Below, one piece after another: positions 1 through 7,782 of a DNA stretch of 64,000 bases. The notes under the pieces are model-generated. The model had not been told where the DNA came from. It made no database searches and was given only the letters and a program-made list of their open reading frames with translations. The stretch's first letter is position 1. Every line of letters starts with the position of its first letter. This DNA comes from Flemingiibacterium sp045578725 (GTDB taxonomy: Bacteria > Bacillota > Clostridia > Oscillospirales > CAG-272): assembly GCA_045578725.1 (NCBI GenBank), contig JAZNKS010000022.1:1-64000 (forward strand). Reading direction: 5' to 3'. Both the position numbers and the translations under genes were made by a program.

Positions 1-1178
1 TCCGAAAGATACGCCAAGGCTTCCATGGCAGCTCCCGCAAGCTCTGTATTCTGAATAGTAGCCGGAATGGCAAATTGATTCAATTCCAGATAGCAGCCGT
101 ACTTTTCCTGTTTCTCATCGTACTTGGGATACGGAGCTATACCGAAATCAAAGCTCTCAATATTTCGGAGCGACAGAGAGCCGGTTCCCGTGGTTGCAAA
201 CATAGCACGGCCGCTCATAAAGTAATGCTGATTATTCAGCAGTGTTGAAGTTTGCAGAGCATCCTGGTTGTAAAATTTGAAATCGAGTATTTTTTGAATG
301 GAATTGATAAGCCGCTCATTTTTCAGATCGGGTAAATATGCCCCATTCTCCTCCCGTTCCGTAACATCGATATCAAATCCCCAAATCATGTAGTTGGTGA
401 GTCCGGAACTGTTCAGATATCCCCACTGATCGTTTTCATCCATTTTGCTGTCACCGTTCACATCTATGGCTGTTTCCTTAATGTAATCCAAAAAGCAATC
501 CCACGTCCAGGTTCCGTTGAAAATATGCTCGTATGGGAATTCAAGCCCCAGATCCTGCATCAGATTTTTGTTGAACACCATATAGAGAGGCAGGGCACCC
601 GCATTATTATATTGCGAAAAGCCAAAATATAATTGATCGTTAACGATGAATCTCTCTGTAATATCTCCGTAAAAATACGGTTCATCCAACTGTATGAAGG
701 GCATATCCAGCAAATTATAGAACGCATTCTGCTGAATTAACGGCACAATATTGTCCCACGTGGAAGCAAACTGGATCATATCAAACGAATCAATGCCGGC
801 CATGATCGTTTTATTCACTTCCGATACCATTGAGAAGGTCGTTGGTGAATTGGTCTGGTATTCCAGCGTTATATTCAGCAGGTCCTCTACCTGCGTATTT
901 CTTTCATATACCGTATCGTTGAGTATTTCTCCGTTTGCTTCCTCCGCGATCATGTAAATCGGATAATTATCACTGTATGTGTCAAACGCACTGTTATACA
1001 TAACCCGAAAGGCTTCACCGTAAAAATCCAGACCTTCCAGAGCTTCTAACGGCGTGGTTTCTTTTACGGAGCCGGTGGTGGCAGCATCCGTGTTTTCTGT
1101 AACCGGACTCTCCTCGCCAGTACATCCGGCAAGCAGCATGGATACACATACTGTAAGGCAAATAACACTCTTGTTCAT
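1..1178 (-). CDS. Extracellular solute-binding lipoprotein (3' end cut by window edge)
   Basis: The reading frame starts at an ATG at 1178, preceded by GGAG, and runs open to the window edge (392 codons visible). It begins MNKSVICLTVCVSMLLAGC, a type II signal peptide ending in the lipobox LAGC, followed by a Thr/Glu-rich linker typical of exported lipoproteins. The body resembles family 1 carbohydrate-binding proteins of ABC importers: a DTVYERN segment, then QLDEPYFYGDI, matching QLD(K/Q)PWW in the other four such proteins of this window. It lies 41 bases downstream of the sialidase-fold gene on the same strand, so the two are probably cotranscribed and the ligand may be a sialidase product. 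That ligand is inference. No permease gene is visible. The sequence is strikingly AT-rich compared with the paralogues. Confidence 0.85.
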   Translation of the reverse strand, partial: MNKSVICLTVCVSMLLAGCTGEESPVTENTDAATTGSVKETTPLEALEGLDFYGEAFRVMYNSAFDTYSDNYPIYMIAEEANGEILNDTVYERNTQVEDLLNITLEYQTNSPTTFSMVSEVNKTIMAGIDSFDMIQFASTWDNIVPLIQQNAFYNLLDMPFIQLDEPYFYGDITERFIVNDQLYFGFSQYNNAGALPLYMVFNKNLMQDLGLEFPYEHIFNGTWTWDCFLDYIKETAIDVNGDSKMDENDQWGYLNSSGLTNYMIWGFDIDVTEREENGAYLPDLKNERLINSIQKILDFKFYNQDALQTSTLLNNQHYFMSGRAMFATTGTGSLSLRNIESFDFGIAPYPKYDEKQEKYGCYLELNQFAIPATIQNTELAGAAMEALAYLS

Positions 1179-1219
1179 TTTCGTTCTCCTGTTCTTAAAA
1201 ATAATCACCGCCGGATCTG

Positions 1220-2329
1220 TCATCCAAGGCGAAGGCGGGCGGCAGCCGTTTTATACTGCCCGTCCTCGGCATACCAGAAGGACATCATAATGTCACCGTC
1301 ACGCAGCACAATCGCACTGGGCTGGCCGAATTTCACATATGAAAAAATATCCGCCAGCTTGCTGTTTTTCTGCAGGGGAGCCGACGGCTCCCAAAGGTAC
1401 TGCTTCTCGACGATCTTCCATTTGTGCCCGGAAAAATCAACTATACAGCCAAGAATGCCGGGATGATCGGTATCCCTGCGTATAGAATGGAGCGCCAGAA
1501 GGCGGTTATCTCCAAGCGAGCATACCGAAGAAGCCTGTCCCCGGATTCCTGTCGGGAACGGTCTGCTCCAGCTTTTTCCGTTGTCACAGGAATAGGTATA
1601 GTGGTTGTCATATCTCTCGCCGGTGATCAGATCTTCATTCCATCCGATACAAACAACCGTGCCGGATGACAGCTGACACATACGTTGTTCATAGCATGAG
1701 ATTGCTTCATCCTGAAATTCCATACAAACGGATTCATCACTCCATGTTTTTCCCGAATCGGTGGAACGCATGGCTCTTCCGCAGATTTTATCATAGAGTT
1801 TCCCATTCCAATCGGGGAATCCGGTTATAGGACTGATCCATGTGCCGTCATGCAAAACCGTTACAGGCGCAGAAGCTTCTGCGTGCGTGCCGCACGTGCA
1901 GGATATTTTCTGCATGGGCCCCCAGGTCCGTCCGTGATCCTCCGAAACCGAATAAAAGACAAAGCTGTCCAGAAGGCCGCCGCTTTCGCGATTTCCGAGC
2001 GGAAGATCCGGGTTGCTTCTGGGGAACGCATAGCCGAAAGCAGCAAGACGCCCGTCCGGCAAAACGGTAATCTTGCAGTAATCCGTAACAGGCACACCGA
2101 AACCGCTTTTGTCAAACATCGGCTGAGGAGATGTCCAGTTCTTTCCGCCATCCCGGCTGAAGGAAATATAGCTGCTTCCGTCTACGCTTTCAAATGCTTC
2201 TCCAAGCACATGAACGGCGGCCAGATCTCCGTTCTCCAGTTCCGCCAGATTCGGGAAATAGCTGTGAACACTCCTTAATTGAGGCAACGGATTCTCGTAA
2301 ATCCGATTGGTTTCAACAATCCTTATCAT
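1220..2329 (-). CDS. Sialidase-superfamily (BNR/Asp-box) beta-propeller protein
   Basis: 369 residues from the ATG at 2329, which has AAAGGAG 13 bases upstream. An in-frame ATG at 2458 exists but lies beyond the probable promoter. Four Asp-box motifs mark propeller blades: SRDGGKNW, SEDHGRTW, STDSGKTW and SCDNGKSW. Such motifs characterise sialidases and related exo-glycosidases. I see no clear N-terminal arginine (RIP) motif or complete arginine triad, so activity on sialic acid is unproven; it could be another six-bladed propeller hydrolase. There is no signal peptide, so the protein should be cytoplasmic and act on imported sugars. It heads a probable two-gene unit with the lipoprotein gene ending at the window edge, and faces an AraC gene across a divergent promoter region. 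Confidence 0.8.
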   Translation of the reverse strand: MIRIVETNRIYENPLPQLRSVHSYFPNLAELENGDLAAVHVLGEAFESVDGSSYISFSRDGGKNWTSPQPMFDKSGFGVPVTDYCKITVLPDGRLAAFGYAFPRSNPDLPLGNRESGGLLDSFVFYSVSEDHGRTWGPMQKISCTCGTHAEASAPVTVLHDGTWISPITGFPDWNGKLYDKICGRAMRSTDSGKTWSDESVCMEFQDEAISCYEQRMCQLSSGTVVCIGWNEDLITGERYDNHYTYSCDNGKSWSRPFPTGIRGQASSVCSLGDNRLLALHSIRRDTDHPGILGCIVDFSGHKWKIVEKQYLWEPSAPLQKNSKLADIFSYVKFGQPSAIVLRDGDIMMSFWYAEDGQYKTAAARLRLG

Positions 2330-2383
2330 ACTGTTGGTGCAGCTCCTTTCATGAACCGATTTTTCGTTTGCCGCTATATGCTT

Positions 2384-2392
2384 ATTATAGCA
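2384..2392 (-). promoter_or_regulatory. Extended -10 promoter for the sialidase-fold gene
   Basis: On the minus strand the sequence reads TGCTATAAT, an extended -10, about 55 bases upstream of the chosen start at 2329. No good -35 is seen at 17 bases, which is usual for extended -10 promoters. Its position argues against the longer start at 2458. Confidence 0.5.
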
Positions 2393-2434
2393 TAAATACA
2401 TGATTGAGAAAATACCCTGTGAGGACGGATATGA

Positions 2435-2457
2435 TGCAAATCCTGTCCGGATTTGCA
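2435..2457. promoter_or_regulatory. Candidate operator: perfect 9-bp inverted repeat between divergent promoters
   Basis: TGCAAATCC, a 5-base spacer, then GGATTTGCA: perfect 9-base arms between the promoter of the sialidase-fold gene and that of the AraC gene. The position suits a regulator controlling both directions. Binding by the adjacent AraC protein is inference; AraC sites are more often direct repeats. Confidence 0.45.
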
Positions 2458-2478
2458 ATATAATATTTCAGCCCGCTC

Positions 2479-2507
2479 TTGTGAAGCAATCGGATTTGTG
2501 CTATAAT
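2479..2507 (+). promoter_or_regulatory. SigA promoter of the AraC gene
   Basis: TTGTGA at 2479-2484 and TATAAT at 2502-2507 with a 17-base spacer, 55 bases before the start codon at 2562. Confidence 0.75.
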
Positions 2508-2561
2508 AGTAAGGGTATACAGAATAATCTTCCGTTTTGGATATTTCCAGGAGGTCCTGCC

Positions 2562-3461
2562 ATGTCCCTGATTTCAACATACCCATCCGGCATTTTTGAG
2601 GTCCCCATCGGCGATATGATGTTCACGGTCTTTGAGCAGAACTGGCTTGAAGGCAGGAATAAATTCGGGCAGGAAATCAAGCTGCACCCGCATTTTCATT
2701 CCATGTTTGAGTTTCAATACATCATCAGCAATCGGCTTACGCTGAAAACGCAGAAGAATACATATTGTATAAACTGTGATGACTATATCATAATACCGCC
2801 AAGCATTTACCACTGGACAAATTACAATACCGAAGCTTTTGAACGGTATGTCTTTATTTTCTCCGTCAACCCCAACGGGATAACTTCAGAAGGCTTTTCG
2901 GAATTTCAATATTATCTGCATATTCTGCAGACAATTGACAAACCGGTTATCCGCCGCAATCGTCTTGTTTCCGACTGTGTCAGAAGCATCCTTGATTTCG
3001 AAAGCAAGAAGGATGCGGTAAGAATGGAGGATGTTCATAAAATCAGGATTTTGCTGAGTAATCTGTTTTTGGCCATTACGGAAGATGTAAACAAGGGGCG
3101 AATGGCCAACACCAAACCCTTGCCCGGCTTTTCAAGAGAAAAGCTTCAGCTTCAGAATGAAATCAACGATTATATCGTCCGGAACTATGCCAGCAATTCC
3201 TTTGCGCAGGATCTCGCACAGCATTTATTCATGAGCCAGAGAAATGTCAACCGAACGGTCAATGAATTGTTCGGCGTTCCGGTATCTGTCATGCTGCTGA
3301 ATCAGCGCATGAACTGTGCGTGGAAATATTTAACGGACACCTCGCTTACAGTCGATAAAATTGCCGGTTTGACCGGGTACAATTCGTATAATACCTTCTA
3401 CAGAGCCTTCCGGAAATATTACGGTTTTTCGCCGGAGAAGCTCCGCATAAAAACGCTTTGA
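2562..3461 (+). CDS. AraC-family transcriptional regulator
   Basis: 299 residues. The start at 2562 (MSLISTYPSG) is preceded by GGAGG at 7 bases and lies downstream of a 17-base-spaced promoter; upstream in-frame ATGs would precede that promoter. The N-terminal 120 residues carry a cupin-like sensor region (HPHFHSMFEFQYI, then IIPPSIYHWT). The last 100 residues form the double helix-turn-helix of AraC proteins, ending in DKIAGLTGYNSYNTFYRAF and the family signature YYGFSPEKLR. It is divergent from the sialidase-fold/lipoprotein unit, which it likely regulates in response to a sugar ligand. Its base composition is AT-rich like that unit and unlike the genes downstream, suggesting that all three moved together. 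Confidence 0.9.
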   Translation: MSLISTYPSGIFEVPIGDMMFTVFEQNWLEGRNKFGQEIKLHPHFHSMFEFQYIISNRLTLKTQKNTYCINCDDYIIIPPSIYHWTNYNTEAFERYVFIFSVNPNGITSEGFSEFQYYLHILQTIDKPVIRRNRLVSDCVRSILDFESKKDAVRMEDVHKIRILLSNLFLAITEDVNKGRMANTKPLPGFSREKLQLQNEINDYIVRNYASNSFAQDLAQHLFMSQRNVNRTVNELFGVPVSVMLLNQRMNCAWKYLTDTSLTVDKIAGLTGYNSYNTFYRAFRKYYGFSPEKLRIKTL

Positions 3462-3533
3462 AGCGGTTTGGTATTATCTGCATTTCCTATGACGAATGCC
3501 TGTTTTCCTCCGGCGATACTGGGAGAAAGATGG

Positions 3534-3565
3534 GGCTGCTGCACCTAAGTGCAGCAGCCTCTTTT
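3534..3565. terminator. Bidirectional terminator hairpin between convergent AraC genes
   Basis: GGCTGCTGCAC, loop CTAA, GTGCAGCAGCC (11-bp perfect stem) followed by TCTTTTATTT. It sits between two converging AraC genes and touches the stop codon of the minus-strand one. It closely resembles the hairpin at 27397-27428 in both stem core and CTAA loop. Confidence 0.8.
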
Positions 3566-4397
3566 ATTTCTGCTGATTCTTCCGCCACTCGCCCGGGGAG
3601 ACGCCCGTGTATTCGCGGAAGACCCGATTGAAGGTGCGAATCGATGAAAAGCCGCTTGCCAGCGCGATTTCGGTCACGGTCGCATCCGATTTCAGCAGGA
3701 GATTCTGTGCGTGCGTGATGCGGATATTATGCAGATGCTCCGTCAGCGAACGGCCGGTTCGCTCTCTGACGATGGTGGACAGATACTGGGGCGAGATGCC
3801 GAGCGCCTGCGCAGCACCGCTCACCGAATAGCCGTCCTCCGGATAATGCTCCTCCAGGTGGAGCATTATCCGCTGCAGCAGGCTGAGCTGCGAGGTTTCC
3901 CCGCGCGAAGCTTCCAGCCCGACGTGCTCAAAATGATATTCCAGCATGGCGGACAGAATCGGCACAATGTAGGGATGGGATGGGATCTGCCAAGATTTCG
4001 GTATCCTGTCGTCATCGCGCAGGACCCCGATCAGCGAGCCAAAGAAGGCCTGCCCTTCCTCCCCATACGCCCGGACAGGCGAGGCGGGGATCCGGTTTTC
4101 CAGCGTCAGGGCAAGGGACGGAATCATATGAGGATCCGCGATGAAATAAAAGAGATCGGTCGGCTTTTCGACCCGGTATTCATGGGCCTGATACGGCAGG
4201 GACAGAAGGACCGAGCCCTCCCGCACCGTATATTCCTTCCCCTCGCAAACATAGACCATCTCGCCCGACAGGACATACACAAATTCAATGGCGCGGTGAA
4301 AGTGGGCAGGAAAGGTTTTGGCATGGATCACGGAATAATAGCTGCTGCGTGTATGGGGTGCGCGGGCCCCATCGGCGATTTCATAAAAGGCTTTCAT
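3564..4397 (-). CDS. AraC-family transcriptional regulator
   Basis: 277 residues from ATG 4397, preceded by CGGAG at 8 bases. Residues 20-75 form a cupin sensor (HAKTFPAHFHRAIEFVYVLSG, then VLLSLPYQAHEYR). Residues 180-277 are the AraC DNA-binding domain: first helix-turn-helix around SGAAQALGISPQYLSTI, second around TEIALASGFSSIRTFNRVF, ending in EYTGVSPGEWR. It is divergent from the solute-binding lipoprotein gene at 4520 with 122 bases between the starts, so that gene is its most likely target. It is GC-rich, marking the right side of the composition break near 3.5 kb. Confidence 0.9.
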   Translation of the reverse strand: MKAFYEIADGARAPHTRSSYYSVIHAKTFPAHFHRAIEFVYVLSGEMVYVCEGKEYTVREGSVLLSLPYQAHEYRVEKPTDLFYFIADPHMIPSLALTLENRIPASPVRAYGEEGQAFFGSLIGVLRDDDRIPKSWQIPSHPYIVPILSAMLEYHFEHVGLEASRGETSQLSLLQRIMLHLEEHYPEDGYSVSGAAQALGISPQYLSTIVRERTGRSLTEHLHNIRITHAQNLLLKSDATVTEIALASGFSSIRTFNRVFREYTGVSPGEWRKNQQK

Positions 4398-4468
4398 GGA
4401 AATTCTCCGTTATTCTTAAATTTTGACCGTATTATGCGGGAATTTGTCTGGATTCTGGCCATCCGGTA

Positions 4469-4477
4469 TGTTATAAT
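4469..4477 (+). promoter_or_regulatory. Extended -10 promoter of lipoprotein gene
   Basis: TGTTATAAT, an extended -10, lies 42 bases before the start at 4520. The only -35-like element (TTGTCT at 4444) is 22 bases away, too far for normal spacing, so an activator such as the divergent AraC protein may be needed. Confidence 0.6.
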
Positions 4478-4519
4478 TATGGTAGTAAACAAAATAATCT
4501 CACCGAAAGGAATCCTGCT

Positions 4520-5950
4520 ATGAAAAAGAAACTGTCCCTTCTTCTTGCGATGCTCCTGCTTGCCGGCAATATCGGTGCCTGCGGTGCCGATACCCCCGAC
4601 ACCCCCGATTCCGATCCGACTTCGGATACGGGCGAAACCACGCCCGCCGAAACCGAGCCGGCCGATCCCTATGCCGGTATCGATCTTGGCGGCTACACGA
4701 TCCGGATGCTGATCAGCGGAAGCCGGATCTGGAACACGATGTCCATGCTGAATGTCGAGGAGCAGACCGGTGAAAGCTTCAACGATGCCATCTGGAACCG
4801 CAACATCATGATCGAAGACAAGCTGAAAATGAAATTCGAGATCACCGAGATCGAGGATATCCAGTCCGAACTTAACAAGGTGGTCAATGCCAACGAGGAT
4901 GCCTACGATGCGGCCTTCACCTCGACCAACCTGATGGCCTCCAACATCGCCGCCGGCTACTATCAGAATCTGCTGGATATGGATGCGCTTCAGCTTGACA
5001 AGCCTTGGTGGGATCCGAACTTCAACGAAACGCTGGTGCTGGAGAATCAGTATCTCTATCAGGCCAGCACGCCGCTGAATCTGATGGCCTTCGACATGAC
5101 CGTCGCCTGCTACTTCAACACGGATCTCTTCGAGCACAACAACTTTGAGAGCCCCTACGATCTCGTCCGGGACGGCAGCTGGACCTTCGATAAGATGAAC
5201 GAATACATCCGGAAGGGTGCCAATCTCAACGGTGACCCCGACTGGTACACCAACAATGCGGCCGTCTACGGTCTTTCCACCTTCAACGGCTGGACGGGCG
5301 TTCTTGCCACCATCGCCGCTCCGGTCGTCGATAAGGACGAGGAGGGTCTTCCCTACTTTGCCGGCGCCACCGAAAAGCTCTACAATATGCTGGACAAGAT
5401 GCATTCGGTCTTTTCTCCGGACGGTCACGCTGTCGGAAACTCGGCCGATTATGACAAGTATTTCCTGAATGGCAAATCCCTCTTCTGCCTGATTTCAATC
5501 GGCAATGCCTCCGTCTTCCGTCAGATGGATCAGGCCTACGGCATTCTGCCGGTTCCCAAGCATGAGGTGACCGACGAATATTCGTCGCCGATGGGCACCG
5601 CCTACATCCTCGGCGTTCCGGTAACCACGCCGAACACCGACAAGGTCGGCACGATCCTTGACTGCATGGCTTATTACAGCTACCACGATGTTCTCCCGGT
5701 TTACTACGAAACCCTCTGCTACAAGAGCCTGCGCGACGAGGATTCCATCGATATGCTGGAAATCATCACCGACACCCGCGCCGCGGATCTCGGCCGCTGC
5801 TACGGCTGGTCGCTCTATCTGCTGGAGGAGCTGGGCAAAGCCGTTCTGAATAAGGGCGATCTCAATACCGCCTCGATTGTCGCTTCCTACGAAACCACCG
5901 TCAATGCGAACATCCAGCAGAGTCTGGATGCCATGAACACCGGTAAATAA
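4520..5950 (+). CDS. Extracellular solute-binding lipoprotein (carbohydrate ABC importer family 1-like)
   Basis: 476 residues. Start at 4520 with AAAGGA 9 bases upstream. A lysine-rich start (MKKKLSLLL), hydrophobic core and lipobox IGAC give a lipoprotein anchored at Cys21, followed by a Thr/Pro/Asp-rich linker to about residue 50. The binding domain carries the window's shared landmarks: DAIWNRN, QLDKPWW and YDLVRDGSWTFDKM. The family captures oligosaccharides or other solutes outside the membrane for an ABC importer. The gene stands alone between its own promoter and a terminator, opposite an AraC gene. No permease or ATPase genes follow, so the transporter must be encoded elsewhere; the substrate cannot be read from sequence. 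Confidence 0.88.
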   Translation: MKKKLSLLLAMLLLAGNIGACGADTPDTPDSDPTSDTGETTPAETEPADPYAGIDLGGYTIRMLISGSRIWNTMSMLNVEEQTGESFNDAIWNRNIMIEDKLKMKFEITEIEDIQSELNKVVNANEDAYDAAFTSTNLMASNIAAGYYQNLLDMDALQLDKPWWDPNFNETLVLENQYLYQASTPLNLMAFDMTVACYFNTDLFEHNNFESPYDLVRDGSWTFDKMNEYIRKGANLNGDPDWYTNNAAVYGLSTFNGWTGVLATIAAPVVDKDEEGLPYFAGATEKLYNMLDKMHSVFSPDGHAVGNSADYDKYFLNGKSLFCLISIGNASVFRQMDQAYGILPVPKHEVTDEYSSPMGTAYILGVPVTTPNTDKVGTILDCMAYYSYHDVLPVYYETLCYKSLRDEDSIDMLEIITDTRAADLGRCYGWSLYLLEELGKAVLNKGDLNTASIVASYETTVNANIQQSLDAMNTGK

Positions 5951-5980
5951 ATTATACCACAATCCCGTCAGGGATGCAAG

Positions 5981-6010
5981 ACGGATCGCCGCACGGCGAT
6001 CCGTTTTTTT
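5981..6010 (+). terminator. Rho-independent terminator
   Basis: ACGGATCGCC, loop GCAC, GGCGATCCGT followed by a T run to 6010; 30 bases after the lipoprotein stop codon. Confidence 0.9.
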
Positions 6011-6087
6011 GCTTTTTTTCGCAGACTTTGCAACCTTGCGCGATTTTTCCGGTCTTTCTTAATAGAGAGATCTTCACGGAGGTGCCT

Positions 6088-6663
6088 ATGAACGAAAGCA
6101 AATCCCGCGATGAAGCGATCATCGCGCTGTATTTTGCCCGGGATCCCGATGCGATCCATCTGACCCGCAAGAGCTTCGGCGCGTATCTGCAGGCCATCGC
6201 CTTCCGGCTCCTGTCAAACCGGGAGGATGCCGAGGAATGCGTCAGCGACGGCTGCTTTGATGCCTGGAATTCCATCCCGCCGAACCGCCCGGTGAATCTG
6301 GCGGCCTATTTATCAAAGCTTGTGCGAAACCGCGCCATCAAGCGTCTGGAGGCATCCCGCGCTGCGAGGCGGGGCGGCGGCGAGCTTCCCCTCATCCTCG
6401 ATGAGCTGCACGAGCTTGCTTCCCCCGATCGGGCCGACGAACGGCTGGATGCCGAAGCGCTCGCCGATTCCATCAATCGCTGGCTGGCCGCGCAGAAGAA
6501 AGCCGACCGCGCCGCGTTTGTGGGCCGCTATTATGCCGGTCTGCCGCTTTCCGGGCTTGCCAAAAAGCTTGGCATGAGCGTGAGCCGGGTCAAATCCTTG
6601 CTCAGCCGTCAGCGCGCCGCGCTTCGCGCCCATCTTATCAAGGAGGGATTTTTATATGAATGA
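6088..6663 (+). CDS. ECF-type RNA polymerase sigma factor
   Basis: 191 residues from ATG 6088, preceded by GGAGG at 5 bases; a longer frame from 5974 would run through the upstream terminator and is rejected. Region 2 is seen around residues 30-75 (FRLLSNREDAEECVSDGCFDAW), region 4 around 150-190 (YYAGLPLSGLAKKLGMSVSRVKSLLSRQR), the usual ECF layout with a short linker. The linker is charged and contains the dipeptide-rich ARRGGGE stretch. The stop overlaps the start of the next gene by 8 bases, indicating translational coupling to a likely membrane-bound anti-sigma factor. The regulon is unknown; no obvious second copy of an ECF-type promoter was recognised here. Confidence 0.9.
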   Translation: MNESKSRDEAIIALYFARDPDAIHLTRKSFGAYLQAIAFRLLSNREDAEECVSDGCFDAWNSIPPNRPVNLAAYLSKLVRNRAIKRLEASRAARRGGGELPLILDELHELASPDRADERLDAEALADSINRWLAAQKKADRAAFVGRYYAGLPLSGLAKKLGMSVSRVKSLLSRQRAALRAHLIKEGFLYE

Positions 6664-7681
6664 AACGATGCTTCTTTCCGCCATCGGCGGGATCGATGAA
6701 GCCTTCATCGCCGAACTTGATGCCTTCACGCCGCCAAAAAAGCGGAGGCTTCTCCCGGCCCTGTCGGCGGCCGCCGCCTGTATGCTTCTGTTTTTCGGAA
6801 TCTGGCTGGCCTCTCCCGGAAGGCCGAACACCGAGCAGGTCCGCCGCTTCACGGTGATCCCGATCGACGGCTGGCTGGCCGATTACACCCTCATCGAAGC
6901 GGACGAAATGTCCAATTTCACCCGGATCACGCTCGCAGCCCGCAGAGGGGAGCTGTATTTCGAACGGGGCGGCACGAAATACTGGCTTCTTTCGGGAAGC
7001 GATTCGCCCGACCGGCTGATTTTGGAGGAGGCGGACGGCGAGCGCACCCTCCTGCAATTCGCGCGCATCATGCTGGTAGAGGACGTGGATCTCACCTCCA
7101 CCTATTGGTACGAATGGGGCTGGATCACCGATGCCGATCTTCCCTCCCTTAAAATCGGGCAGAATCCGACCCTTTCCGATGTTTTCTCATCGATCTATGC
7201 CATCACGGCGGAGGATATCGCCTCGGTGCGCTTTGATAAGGCATCCGCCGACCGTTCTGCCGTCGGAGAGCGGGTGGCGGTTCCTCCCGTCGCCGTCCGG
7301 GATGATGAAACAATCGCGCACCTGTTTGCGATCCTCGCCTCCCTGCCGCTCGGAGATGAGGATGCATGGCCCGAATCGGTCTTTGCCGATGACGAAGCTT
7401 ATCTTTCCGGCTCCGCGCCGCTCTCGGCCCAGACCGACCGGAAAATGCGCATCCGTATCCATGACGGCCGTGAGCTTGTCTTCACCCTCCATGCCGCCGA
7501 CGGATGCCTCAGCGCCAGCGGTTCGGTATGGGGGCCGATGACAGATGCGGATGCCGCTTTCCTTGCCGAAACGGCAGGCATCGATCTTGCCTGGCGCGAT
7601 TGGGGCCGAAATCCGCCAAACGAAGGTGAGACCGCCGCGCCCTCCTCCGACACCGCCGAGGCGTTGGATCCGGAGGCCTGA
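6656..7681 (+). CDS. Single-pass membrane protein, probable anti-sigma factor
   Basis: 341 residues; start overlaps the sigma factor gene by 8 bases, with AAGGAGGG 7-8 bases upstream. Residues 1-30 are a short cytoplasmic segment ending in KKRR, residues about 31-53 form one membrane helix (LLPALSAAAACMLLFFGIWL), and the remaining 285 residues are predicted outside the cell. I do not recognise the extracellular domain. The gene order (ECF sigma factor then overlapping single-pass protein) is the common arrangement for sigma/anti-sigma pairs, so a role in holding the sigma factor inactive until an envelope signal arrives is inferred from context. The N-terminal segment is too short for a classic zinc-binding anti-sigma domain and shows no HxxxCxxC motif. 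Confidence 0.7.
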   Translation: MNETMLLSAIGGIDEAFIAELDAFTPPKKRRLLPALSAAAACMLLFFGIWLASPGRPNTEQVRRFTVIPIDGWLADYTLIEADEMSNFTRITLAARRGELYFERGGTKYWLLSGSDSPDRLILEEADGERTLLQFARIMLVEDVDLTSTYWYEWGWITDADLPSLKIGQNPTLSDVFSSIYAITAEDIASVRFDKASADRSAVGERVAVPPVAVRDDETIAHLFAILASLPLGDEDAWPESVFADDEAYLSGSAPLSAQTDRKMRIRIHDGRELVFTLHAADGCLSASGSVWGPMTDADAAFLAETAGIDLAWRDWGRNPPNEGETAAPSSDTAEALDPEA

Positions 7682-7717
7682 CATCCGCGACCGGCTTTGA
7701 AAATTTCGTCCCCCCTC

Positions 7718-7746
7718 TTGCCTTTTTTCCTCCGATGTGGTATAAT
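7718..7746 (+). promoter_or_regulatory. SigA promoter of the GH78-like/GH38 operon
   Basis: TTGCCT at 7718-7723, 17-base spacer, TATAAT at 7741-7746; the -10 is extended (TGGTATAAT). Confidence 0.8.
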
Positions 7747-7782
7747 GGATTCAACCTTATTTCCGCATGGGAGGAATTTTTT

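Noticed and set aside
2330..2458. Longer N-terminus for the sialidase-fold protein
   Set aside because: The extra codons precede the extended -10 promoter at 2384 and lack a ribosome site.
5974..6087. Longer N-terminus for the sigma factor
   Set aside because: Would be translated through the upstream terminator hairpin; ATG 6088 has GGAGG at the right distance.
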